64,000 nucleotides of DNA, taken from JAAFHI01 sp039793685. GTDB lineage: Bacteria; Acidobacteriota; Blastocatellia; Chloracidobacteriales; Chloracidobacteriaceae. Below are positions 51,115-58,973 of this stretch, in pieces. Positions within the stretch are counted from its first letter, which is position 1. Each line of letters starts with the position of its first letter. Both the position numbers and the translations under genes were made by a program. The notes beneath the pieces are model-generated. The model had not been told where the DNA came from. It made no database searches and was given only the letters and a program-made list of their open reading frames with translations. Where the stretch lies: the NCBI GenBank assembly GCA_039793685.1, contig JBDRAL010000096.1:62001-126000 (forward strand). Direction: 5' to 3'.

Positions 51115-52689
51115 GTGTCCGACCTGTTCTCCACTGCACGCGATTTCCAGCGCGACCTGCTCAAGGGCCGCGAGCGCGAGCGGATGCGACTTCTTGAGGC
51201 GTACCACTCAGCCTGGGAGACGTTGACGGAACGGCTCAACGAACTCGCCAATCGTGTGGCGGACGCGGTCGCCGGCGGCCAGGACCCTCGGATTTCGTGG
51301 AACGATGAGATCCAGCGGCTGACTAGGTTCAAAGCGGACCTGGCGGAGACGATTACGACACTCGCCCTCGAAGCCGCAGATCAGACTCAAGCCCGTCAAC
51401 TGGAAGTCGTGAAGAAGGCCGGAACCTACGTCCGCGAAAGCCTCCGTGCGGCGAAGCTCGTCACGCCCCTCGGCAACCGGGCCTCCACGTTCAGTCTGAC
51501 CACCGGACGTTTCGCGGATGACCAACTCCAGGCGTTTGTGGGGCTGACCGGTGACGGTTCTCCGCTCGAATCCTCTTTTCGTCGGCTGGCCGGCGACCTG
51601 AAGCTACAGGCTGACCGGGATGTGCAGTCCGCCATCGAGGAGGGCCTCGCCCTCGGTGAGCCGCCGCGCCGGATCGTGACCCGCATCAGGGCGAAGGTGG
51701 ACGGCAACGAACGCAACCGGCTGGCCGACCCGGCCATCGCCCGGCGTATCGAGCTGGCCGCCCACTCGTCCGTAATGATGAGCGCGCGCGAGGCGTCCCT
51801 TGAAGGCTATCGTTCCATGGGCGTGAAGATGTGGCGTTGGGTAGCGGCGGGGACCAGTCGCACCTGTCCGGCCTGCTGGGCGCTCGACGGGAAGGTGTTC
51901 GAGATTCAGGAGCCGCAGCGAGCGCATCCGAACTGCCGGTGCGTGCCGATCCCCATCCTTGAAGATGATCCCAAAAATATTCCTGCGGTAATTTCTCTGG
52001 ACAATCGATTCACCAAGCTGACCGAGGAACAGCAGACCGTTATTCTCGGTCCCGCGGCGTTACAGGCGTATCGTGACGGGGAAATAACTGATTTCGATCA
52101 GTTCGTCGGCTACCGGGACAATGGCAAGGGTTATGGTCCGCAGGTCGGCCCGAGGGCGTTGACGGATATTCTCGGGGACGAGAAGGCTCGATTCTATCTG
52201 CGAGGCGGAAAGCAGACATTCAGAACGCCCAGGGAGGTTTTCGAGTCGAATATCCTCGAACTGGATCAGGAAGTTGTTGCTGCTATTGATGAGAGTGGGG
52301 CGTTGGTCGGTCGGAAACGGGGCAATGAGTTTTCAATACATATAGCAAAGGAAGAAGAAAGCATTTTTCGCCAACGATCCGTCGTCCATAATCATCCTGA
52401 AACGGGAGGCAGTTTTTCATTGGATGATTTCTCCTTTGCCATCAAACACGAAGTCAAAGAGATGGTTGTGGTGGCGATTGAGGACGGTGAACCAGTACGC
52501 TACACTATGAGCGTTGAGCCGGGTGAAGATACTTGGAACTGGATCGCCGAAGATTATGGTGGCCACTTGATCACCCTGCTGAAAGTAGCACAGGGACGGA
52601 GCATGCATCAGATATGGACGGATTTTAAAAAACACCTCGATATGAAAAAGGGGGGGCCGAAATTTTATTATGAGCGAAAACCGTTTTGA
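51115..52689 (+). CDS. MuF head protein fused to a JAB/RadC-like C-terminal domain
   Basis: A 524-residue protein. Residues about 1-285 are a normal SPP1 gp7/MuF minor head protein (SSVMMSAREASLEGYRSMG, RTCPACWALDGKVF, HPNCRCVPI). From about 51,960 base composition falls clearly and an added domain begins; near residue 425 it has VVHNHPETGGSFSLDD, which fits the JAMM/RadC pattern H-x-H-P-x6-S-x2-D. MuF proteins with exchanged C-terminal toxin domains are a known temperate-phage family carried in the particle. The small gene at 52670 overlaps its 3' end. Start is GTG at 51115. Confidence 0.88.
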   Translation: MSDLFSTARDFQRDLLKGRERERMRLLEAYHSAWETLTERLNELANRVADAVAGGQDPRISWNDEIQRLTRFKADLAETITTLALEAADQTQARQLEVVKKAGTYVRESLRAAKLVTPLGNRASTFSLTTGRFADDQLQAFVGLTGDGSPLESSFRRLAGDLKLQADRDVQSAIEEGLALGEPPRRIVTRIRAKVDGNERNRLADPAIARRIELAAHSSVMMSAREASLEGYRSMGVKMWRWVAAGTSRTCPACWALDGKVFEIQEPQRAHPNCRCVPIPILEDDPKNIPAVISLDNRFTKLTEEQQTVILGPAALQAYRDGEITDFDQFVGYRDNGKGYGPQVGPRALTDILGDEKARFYLRGGKQTFRTPREVFESNILELDQEVVAAIDESGALVGRKRGNEFSIHIAKEEESIFRQRSVVHNHPETGGSFSLDDFSFAIKHEVKEMVVVAIEDGEPVRYTMSVEPGEDTWNWIAEDYGGHLITLLKVAQGRSMHQIWTDFKKHLDMKKGGPKFYYERKPF

Positions 52690-52867
52690 CCCATTGAATT
52701 CCGTGCAGCCTGATGGCAGCTACCGTCTGGATGAGCGTGCCGAAGTCGGTGAAAATCCTTCCGTTTCGCCTGGCGTAAAATCTGAACTCGAACGTTTGGC
52801 CGGGATGACCTACGAAGAAGTTTTAGCTGATCTGCTCGCCAAGCCAGTCTCCCCGCGACGATCCTGA
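52670..52867 (+). CDS. Small protein coupled to the MuF fusion, candidate immunity partner
   Basis: A 65-residue acidic protein (SPGVKSELERLAGMTYEEVL) whose ATG lies inside the last 20 bases of the MuF gene. It is the last gene before a terminator, and its position right after a swapped effector-like domain is that of an immunity gene. No known immunity family is recognised; it could also be a structural accessory. Confidence 0.6.
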   Translation: MSENRFDPLNSVQPDGSYRLDERAEVGENPSVSPGVKSELERLAGMTYEEVLADLLAKPVSPRRS

Positions 52868-52892
52868 CAATAGAGACAGGACACCCATTTTG

Positions 52893-52931
52893 ACCGCCCG
52901 CTGGAGGAATCCGGCGGGCGGTTTCGTTTTT
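52893..52931 (+). terminator. Terminator between late units 1 and 2
   Basis: Stem ACCGCCCGC/GCGGGCGGT with a 12-base loop, then TTTCGTTTTT. It ends the packaging/MuF unit just before the second late array. Confidence 0.88.
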
Positions 52932-52936
52932 GCGTG

Positions 52937-52972
52937 ATCGTGCAGATCGTGCAGTTTGTGCGTTTCGTGGGT
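52937..52972 (+). promoter_or_regulatory. Late control array 2: four 9-bp tandem repeats
   Basis: Units ATCGTGCAG, ATCGTGCAG, TTTGTGCGT, TTCGTGGGT, directly after a terminator and 70 bases before the scaffold gene. The first two units are identical to those at 46132. TAGTGT at 53003 starts 66 bases from the first unit, as does the -10-like hexamer at the first site. Confidence 0.6.
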
Positions 52973-53041
52973 TTTGACGTGTTGCGCTCGCACCCCCCTC
53001 GGTAGTGTCGCCCCAGACATTTTTCGGGGAGACGACACACC

Positions 53042-53599
53042 ATGTCCACGCCAACGGCCAATCCGACGCCCACCAACGGGCAACCCTCACCTTCGCAGGA
53101 GCCGTCCGCACCTCCGGCGGCACCGTCTCCCGCGCCCGCGAGCGCGGCGACTCCTCCAGCCGCGCCGGCTGCCCCAACGCAACCGGCGACGGACGGGGGA
53201 AATGACGACGTGAAGAAACAGCTCGAAGCGGCCCAGAAACGGATTGCCGAGTTCGAAAAGAAGCAGAAGGAAGAGGAAGACGCGAAGCTGGGCGAAACGG
53301 AACGGCTGCAAAAACAGCTTCGCGAGGCTCAGGCCGAAGCGCGCGCCGGGAAGGTCGCCGTGGCGGCGAGCAAGCTGGGGATTGTCCCGGAACTGGCGGT
53401 GAAACTCTTGCCGGACACCGTGAAGGACGACGGCATCGAGGCGGGATTGCAGGCGTTGCTCCAGCAGTACCCGATGTTGAAGCCGGCTGGCGTAACGACG
53501 CCGGCGGGAAATCCGGCCCGCAAGGAAGACGACAAGGACAAGGAAAAGAAGTTCGACCCGAAGAACCCGACCCGGCTGTCGGGGGTGTTCGGGAAGTAA
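53042..53599 (+). CDS. Capsid scaffold protein
   Basis: A 185-residue protein: a Pro/Ala/Thr-rich disordered head, a charged coiled coil (QLEAAQKRIAEFEKKQKEEE) and a short ordered tail (FDPKNPTRLSGVFGK). This is the typical make-up of scaffold proteins placed just before the major capsid gene; it would guide shell assembly and then leave. Confidence 0.82.
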   Translation: MSTPTANPTPTNGQPSPSQEPSAPPAAPSPAPASAATPPAAPAAPTQPATDGGNDDVKKQLEAAQKRIAEFEKKQKEEEDAKLGETERLQKQLREAQAEARAGKVAVAASKLGIVPELAVKLLPDTVKDDGIEAGLQALLQQYPMLKPAGVTTPAGNPARKEDDKDKEKKFDPKNPTRLSGVFGK

Positions 53600-53638
53600 G
53601 CCGAAAGGCTCTGACACTCACCACAGGAGATGCCCGCC

Positions 53639-54637
53639 ATGGCCGCTTTGACGCTCACGCAATACCTGCTGATGTCCAACGACCCGCTCATTCAGGCGAT
53701 TGTTTTTTCGCTGATTGAGAACGGGTCGGTCATGCAGGACATCCCGTTCAAGAACAAGAAGACCCTCATCGCGAACGGGACGCGGTTCGAGGGCAATCTG
53801 CCGACCGTGGACTGGGTGAAGCTCAACACGCCCGGCCCGACCACCAGCGGAACGCCGACGCCCTTTCAGGAAAGTGCGTACCTGATTCGCAACAATATCG
53901 ACGTGGACAAGGCGCTCGTCGAGGACGAAAACCAGATTGCTGATCCGCGCGCGGTGCAGTTGTCGGCGTACCTCAAGTCGGTCGCCTACGACATGAACGA
54001 CAAGTTCATCAACAACAACCACGTTGACGGCAATGTCGATTCGCTGGTGGGCCTCAAGGCCCGAATCGACGACGGTAAGAAGTATGGCGTCCGGTCCGAG
54101 AACAAGATCGCCGGCGGGGCGGTCGATCTGAGGCTCGCCAACCGTACGGCGAAGACATTCGCGCAGTTCCTGGAACTGATCGACCAGTTGCTCTGGTCCG
54201 TTTCCTCGCCGGATGGGACGGGTGTGGTGATCTACCTCAACGACACGATGCAGCGGCGGTGGGATTCGGCGGCGAAGGAGTTTGCCGGGAACGGTGGATT
54301 TTCTCAGGGACAGGACCAGCTTGACCGGTCCATCACCCGTTACAAGAACGCCGTCATTCGAGACATCGGCTACAAGGCCGACCAGGCGACCAAGATCATC
54401 CCCATCACCGAGGCGGCGGACGGTACGGACCCCGGCAACAGCACCCATACCAGCATCTACGCGGTGCGGTACGGCGAGGAATACCTCGGCGGCTGGCAGT
54501 ACGAACCGATGATGGGCAAGGACTTGGGTCTGCTTGAGGGTGGGCACGTCTACCGGACCAACGTCGATTGGGTGGGCGGTTTGTATCCCGCGACGAACTG
54601 CTGCATGGCCCGACTGCACGGGGTTCGCCTCGCATAA
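53639..54637 (+). CDS. Major capsid protein, HK97 fold type
   Basis: A 332-residue protein following the scaffold, with family-like segments such as DVDKALVEDENQIADPRA, INNNHVDGNVDSLVGL and YPATNCCMARLHGVRLA. The ATG at 53639 is preferred because AGGAG lies 9 bases before it; the ATG at 53630 is too close. Confidence 0.88.
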   Translation: MAALTLTQYLLMSNDPLIQAIVFSLIENGSVMQDIPFKNKKTLIANGTRFEGNLPTVDWVKLNTPGPTTSGTPTPFQESAYLIRNNIDVDKALVEDENQIADPRAVQLSAYLKSVAYDMNDKFINNNHVDGNVDSLVGLKARIDDGKKYGVRSENKIAGGAVDLRLANRTAKTFAQFLELIDQLLWSVSSPDGTGVVIYLNDTMQRRWDSAAKEFAGNGGFSQGQDQLDRSITRYKNAVIRDIGYKADQATKIIPITEAADGTDPGNSTHTSIYAVRYGEEYLGGWQYEPMMGKDLGLLEGGHVYRTNVDWVGGLYPATNCCMARLHGVRLA

Positions 54638-54683
54638 GGCGCGACCAATCCAATCAAGGCAAACCAGCGAAACGGGAGACACC

Positions 54684-54890
54684 ATGAAAACCGAAGAACT
54701 CGACCGATTTTTCACCTACCACCCGCCGAAGGGCGATCAGCCCGAGCGGTACGGGAAGCTCCGCGAAGCCGCCAAGGCCTTCGCCCACGCGATCAACGAC
54801 AACTGCCCGGATTCGGCGGACAAGACCGCCGCGGTCCGCAAGGTGCGGGAAGCCGTTATGACCGCCAACGCGGCAATCGCTCTCGAATAA
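54684..54890 (+). CDS. acb2: Acb2-type anti-CBASS cyclic-nucleotide sponge (DUF7681)
   Basis: A 68-residue protein of the Acb2 family. It keeps the hallmark FTYHPPKGDQPERYGKLR and the C-terminal REAVMTANAAIA. Acb2 forms hexamers that bind the cyclic di- and trinucleotide messengers made by CBASS (and Thoeris gcADPR in some cases), so the phage avoids abortive infection. The gene sits among head genes, as in several transposable Pseudomonas phages. GGGAGA in front supports the start. Function is by family; binding is untested. Confidence 0.88.
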   Translation: MKTEELDRFFTYHPPKGDQPERYGKLREAAKAFAHAINDNCPDSADKTAAVRKVREAVMTANAAIALE

Positions 54891-54934
54891 TCGGGTCGGC
54901 CTTCGGGCCGACCTCAACCGAAAGGAACACGCCC

Positions 54935-55303
54935 ATGCCGGCTGACGCCCTCTCAATTTTGCAAGAAGCGGTGACGCGCACCGCGACGCTGAATGGCAGC
55001 AACCTCGACCTCAAGACGGGAACGCCCCGGCGTGGATTTCAGGTTCGGTTGCGCTACAGCGCGGCCTCCGTGAGCGCCTCGACCGGGACCGCGAAGTGGG
55101 TGGTTCAGGGATCGGACGACGGCAATACCTTCGAGCCGGTCTCGCGCGAACTCACCCTGGCGCTGACGACGACGGCGAAAAAAGGCGTGGAGTTTTTGAG
55201 TGTCGAAACCTCCAAGCGCTATCTCCGGCTCGCATTGTCCACCATCAGCGGGACGGACGCGACGGTGACCTACGCGGCCGAGATCGTTCCGGGCCGTCCG
55301 TAA
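54935..55303 (+). CDS. Capsid-associated protein, unknown (decoration candidate)
   Basis: A 122-residue Thr/Ser-rich beta protein (LRYSAASVSASTGTAKWVVQ, ETSKRYLRLALSTISG), between capsid and connector genes. The position fits a decoration or head-fibre protein. Confidence 0.65.
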   Translation: MPADALSILQEAVTRTATLNGSNLDLKTGTPRRGFQVRLRYSAASVSASTGTAKWVVQGSDDGNTFEPVSRELTLALTTTAKKGVEFLSVETSKRYLRLALSTISGTDATVTYAAEIVPGRP

Positions 55304-55315
55304 GGGAGAAAGCCG

Positions 55316-55897
55316 ATGCCGGTACGCGCTTCAACCAGCGATCTCCGAGCGAAGCTCAGGCAGTTGTTGAACGATCCCGATGGTGTCGAATTCAGCGAAT
55401 TGCAGCTTCAGGATTTCCTGGACGACACGCGGGCAACGGTGACGCAAGCGCCCATCGAGGTAGTCCTCGAACGACAGGCCGGCGATTCCTCAGACCGGCG
55501 CAGGAAATGGCGGGCGCGGTGCGGGGTGTGGGAGTCGGGTGTCACGTTCAAGGACGAGGACTACGCGGCAATCACCCCCAGCACATCAGACCTCTGGCTG
55601 GGGCAGTGGGAGTTCGCGACGGACCACGAGGCCGTTTTCGCCACGGGATTGGTTCACAACGTCTACGGCGCGGCGGTCGAGGCCCTGAAGGTATTGCTCG
55701 CGAGGGTGGCGCAGGACTTCGACGTGAAGGTCGGAGAATTGACGGTGGACTTGAGTCAGCAACACAAGGGGTTGCTGGCATTGATTGAGCAGTATCGGCA
55801 GGCCAGCGCCGCGTGGGTGGGTCGTCAGGTCTACGACCCGACAAACAGCCCGGTCGGCTACGCCGAAATGGTGCTGCCCGAATGGACGGGTTTTTGA
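55316..55897 (+). CDS. Head-tail connector (adaptor) candidate
   Basis: A 193-residue helical protein. The pattern at the start (LRAKLRQLLNDPDGVEFSEL, LQDFLDDTRATV) resembles gp6/gp15-type adaptors, where the first helices dock on the portal. Assigned by position and shape. Confidence 0.65.
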   Translation: MPVRASTSDLRAKLRQLLNDPDGVEFSELQLQDFLDDTRATVTQAPIEVVLERQAGDSSDRRRKWRARCGVWESGVTFKDEDYAAITPSTSDLWLGQWEFATDHEAVFATGLVHNVYGAAVEALKVLLARVAQDFDVKVGELTVDLSQQHKGLLALIEQYRQASAAWVGRQVYDPTNSPVGYAEMVLPEWTGF

Positions 55898-56021
55898 AGG
55901 CATCCTTGAGGGGAGGCAGAAGCGGACTTGGTCCGGATCGAGCGCTCCCCGCCCACGAGAGGGGGAGGGGTGACCGGTGCTTCCGAATCACCCCTTTCCT
56001 GAAACGAACGAGGCAACGGCG

Positions 56022-56369
56022 ATGGGATTCGCGTCGGGCATCGACAAAGCGCTGCGGAAGGTCCGGGAGAAAGTCGGCGGCGAGGCCCAGTCGGTCATCG
56101 TGTTCCAGCGCTACGACCCGACGCTTGGTTTCGAAGACTTGCTGACGGTGACCGATGGGGCGTCTTTCGTGCTGGAAGACAAGGAGCCGGGAGTCCGGAC
56201 CCTGTTCGTCACGGAACAAGGCGACCTGACGGACGCGATCCTGAAACAGGCCAGCCATATCAGGTTCGACGGCAAAACGTGGGTTTTCGAAGAACGCATC
56301 GAACCCGCCAACGATGCCAGGCTGTGGCGGGTGAAGATCAGATTTCAACAGACGCGAGGGACGACATGA
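56022..56369 (+). CDS. Head-tail stopper candidate
   Basis: A 115-residue mainly beta protein (SVIVFQRYDPTLGFEDLL, IRFDGKTWVFEERIEP). The order after the adaptor fits a stopper. A GTG at 55977 with a GGGGAGGGG lead is an alternative start that would add 15 residues. Confidence 0.6.
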   Translation: MGFASGIDKALRKVREKVGGEAQSVIVFQRYDPTLGFEDLLTVTDGASFVLEDKEPGVRTLFVTEQGDLTDAILKQASHIRFDGKTWVFEERIEPANDARLWRVKIRFQQTRGTT

Positions 56370-56611
56370 AGAAGTTCAAAAACGAGTTTGGCGAAGTGTT
56401 CACGATGTCCGGACGAGCCGCCGAAAAAGCTGCCAGTGACCCGCGTTTCACGGCGGTCGAGGACACCCCGTCCGAGTCGCCGGCGACTCCGGCTGCGGTC
56501 ATCGAGGTACAGACCCCGAAGGTCGAACCGGCCATCGTCGAAGAAACGCCCAAGGAAGAACCGGTGAAGCCATTGAAGGTTGGCGCCGGTAAAAAGGCCG
56601 AAGCCGAATGA
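56366..56611 (+). CDS. Small phage structural protein, unknown
   Basis: An 81-residue protein: an N-terminal part (KKFKNEFGEVFTMSGRAA) then a Pro/Glu/Val-rich disordered tail. ATGA overlaps with both neighbours. Confidence 0.6.
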   Translation: MKKFKNEFGEVFTMSGRAAEKAASDPRFTAVEDTPSESPATPAAVIEVQTPKVEPAIVEETPKEEPVKPLKVGAGKKAEAE

Positions 56612-57018
56612 GCATGGAACTCGCCCGGATCATCAACCGCATCGAGGCGACGAAGGTGGCGGTAACGGCTGCCGTCCGAGAAGCGGTATTGACGGCGGAG
56701 GCGACCGGGAAGCAATTGCTGACCGGCGAGCGGACCGGGCGAGAGTATCGACGCGGCGGCGGTCGTCGTCGAGGACAGCGACGGACACGGGCGCGGATTC
56801 ACCGGGCGTCTGCCAAAGGCGAGTCGCCGGCGACGGACTACGGGAATCTGGCCGCCTCGATGCGCGGCGCGATTGACGCCGGCGGGATGAGCGGGCGGTT
56901 GCGAATGGCCTACTACGCCGCCTACCTCGATGATCCGGCGGGACTGAATCGGCCCATCGTTGAGCCGATCCTGAATCGGGTACGCCCCATTCTTGAGAAG
57001 GTCGGCAGAGCGTTATGA
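56608..57018 (+). CDS. HK97 gp10-like tail-completion protein
   Basis: A 136-residue basic protein with a strongly Arg/Gly-rich stretch and a helical C-terminus (VEPILNRVRPILEKVGRAL). The position, two genes before the tail tube, is that of gp10-type proteins. Confidence 0.6.
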   Translation: MSMELARIINRIEATKVAVTAAVREAVLTAEATGKQLLTGERTGREYRRGGGRRRGQRRTRARIHRASAKGESPATDYGNLAASMRGAIDAGGMSGRLRMAYYAAYLDDPAGLNRPIVEPILNRVRPILEKVGRAL

Positions 57019-57503
57019 GTCAGGACTCACGGGACCGAAAAATCCGGAAAGCAGTAGCCAAGCTGATTCGCCGGGTTGCTCCGCGAGCGGTGGTCTCGCA
57101 TCGGTGGTTGCCGGGACACGAGCGGAAATGGATTGACCTGCTGCGGTCGCAGGATGACGAAGACCGCGTCCATGCCTGGTGCATCACCCAGGTCAAGGAT
57201 GACCTGGACACGGATAGCGGACTCGCGATTCCGGACCGGCAGGAAGGCGACCTGATGTACCGGGTCGAAGGATGGATGGAGTGGTACGCGGGGACGGAAG
57301 ACGACAACAGCGAGGACCAATTCGCGGCGGAACGCGAGGCGATCAAGAACCTGCTGTTGAAGACCCCGGACCTGGGAATCCCGGAAGTGGTAGCCGAGCA
57401 CCGCGGCATCACGTTTGAAACCGACCAGTACGACCCGGCCGGGGTGGTCGTTCACTTCAGCAAGGGGTTGCTGGTCGTCGGACTCGAACTTGATCTTGAT
57501 TAA
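57015..57503 (+). CDS. Tail terminator candidate
   Basis: A 162-residue protein directly before the tail tube gene, with alternating helices and strands and an acidic end (LLVVGLELDLD). Called from order and size; overlaps the preceding gene. Confidence 0.6.
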   Translation: MSQDSRDRKIRKAVAKLIRRVAPRAVVSHRWLPGHERKWIDLLRSQDDEDRVHAWCITQVKDDLDTDSGLAIPDRQEGDLMYRVEGWMEWYAGTEDDNSEDQFAAEREAIKNLLLKTPDLGIPEVVAEHRGITFETDQYDPAGVVVHFSKGLLVVGLELDLD

Positions 57504-57520
57504 ACGAAAGGCAAAACGCC

Positions 57521-58285
57521 ATGGCGAAACGATACGGTCACTTCCGAGGCGAACTTCTCTATTTCCCGCGCCCCGATCCCTTCGCGATGAAGCCGATGAA
57601 GTTCTTCGGCAACGCTCCGAATCTGAAAATGATGTCGGAAGAGACGTTCGAAGAACACATGGAAAGCACGTCCGGGGACAACCGGATGGACAACTACTAT
57701 AAGACGGCGGAGAAAAACTCCGTTGAGCTCGAGGTCGACCAGATGGAGGCGGCGACCCTCGCGTTCCTCTACGGCGGGGATGTCATTGACATTTCTTCCG
57801 GATCGTTCACGACCGGTTCGCCGGACACCCTGCCGACCGGACTCGTTGCCGGCGATATCCTGAAGCTCCGCCGCGGGAACGTGACAAGTTTCGCCGCGAA
57901 GGACTCAGCGACACCGACGCCCACGGATTTGACCGAAGGGACGCACTTCAAAATCCGCAACGCCAAAAATGGAACGATGGAAATCCTTTCGGTGACGGGA
58001 CTGACGCAGCCCATCAAGTGTGCGTACAGCTACGGCGCCGAGAAGATCATCACCCTGATGGCGGAGGAATCCCCGGAAATCTACATCGTCGGCGACTTGA
58101 TCAACCTTGCCAACCAGCGCAAGCCCTGCACGGTGGACATCTACCGGGTGAAACTCCAGCGTCCGAGCGAATTCACTCTGCTTGGCGATAAGGTCAGCTT
58201 CAAAACCAAGGGCATGCTCCTGGAAGACCTCGAACGCGCCGCCGAGCTGGAAAGCGGTCCTTACATGAAGATCCGCTACCAATGA
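57521..58285 (+). CDS. Major tail tube protein
   Basis: A 254-residue protein of the siphovirus tail-tube type: NAPNLKMMSEETFEEHM, NSVELEVDQMEAATLAFLYG and EIYIVGDLINLANQRKPC are typical of the group. It stacks in rings around the tape measure. Confidence 0.82.
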   Translation: MAKRYGHFRGELLYFPRPDPFAMKPMKFFGNAPNLKMMSEETFEEHMESTSGDNRMDNYYKTAEKNSVELEVDQMEAATLAFLYGGDVIDISSGSFTTGSPDTLPTGLVAGDILKLRRGNVTSFAAKDSATPTPTDLTEGTHFKIRNAKNGTMEILSVTGLTQPIKCAYSYGAEKIITLMAEESPEIYIVGDLINLANQRKPCTVDIYRVKLQRPSEFTLLGDKVSFKTKGMLLEDLERAAELESGPYMKIRYQ

Positions 58286-58326
58286 ATTTGAGCGGTATCA
58301 GGCCACACTGAAGGGGAGACACAACC

Positions 58327-58737
58327 ATGCAGGACGAATCAACGGTCATCGGACGCGCCATCGAGGACGACATCTTTCCCATCAAGAAGGATGTCGTCAT
58401 CGCCGGCCAAACCTTCACCATTTCGGAGCTGTCCCTGACGGACTATTTCAATCTGATCAATCTGGCGGTCCGCAAATCGGTCAATTTCACCGCCAGCAAG
58501 GAAGCGCTGATTCTGGGGATTGCCATGAATCCCGAGATCAAGGACTTGCTGTTCCTGATGTCGGTCGGGAGCGCGGCCCCCACATTGAGAGCGAGGGACG
58601 AGATCACCCTCATCCGGGAAATCTGGGAGGTGAACAAGGATTTTTTGCTCCAGGACCTCCCGAAGATGTTCGAGGACCTGGGGGTGACGTTCTCTTTACC
58701 GGGGATTGGGGCTGGTCCGACGCAATCACCCTCCTGA
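58327..58737 (+). CDS. Tail assembly chaperone, upstream frame
   Basis: A 136-residue protein in the lambda gpG position, between tail tube and tape measure genes. Its last third overlaps a second open frame that reads sensibly from about 58680, so a fraction of ribosomes probably slips back one base at GGGGG (58680-58684) to make a longer chaperone of about 197 residues. Confidence 0.78.
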   Translation: MQDESTVIGRAIEDDIFPIKKDVVIAGQTFTISELSLTDYFNLINLAVRKSVNFTASKEALILGIAMNPEIKDLLFLMSVGSAAPTLRARDEITLIREIWEVNKDFLLQDLPKMFEDLGVTFSLPGIGAGPTQSPS

Positions 58738-58919
58738 TGGACCACAACCACGAATTGACGGACATCCATCACTACACGCTCCGGCAGATTCGAGTGTTCA
58801 GCGCCGCCGCGATCCGGAGAGACAAACGGATGCAGGCCTGGATGATCCAGGCGGTGATGCTCGGCGCGCAGGGCACGAGCGAGGTGATCGAGGAAGCGCT
58901 CGAAGAATTGCGGGATTGA
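58681..58919 (+). CDS. Tail assembly chaperone, frameshift extension
   Basis: Same operon, minus-one frame. It reads GDVLFTGDWGWSDAITLLMD and continues to HNHELTDIHHYTLRQIRVF, and reaches upstream of its only internal ATG (58737), so the natural start is by frameshift from the preceding gene. The gpGT-type extension contacts the tape measure in lambda. A free 60-residue product from the ATG (TGATG overlap) is an alternative. Confidence 0.7.
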
Positions 58920-58973
58920 TTCACTCGCTTCGGGGCGCGGTCGTCGCGCCCGTTTTTTTTCGAGGAGTTCGAA

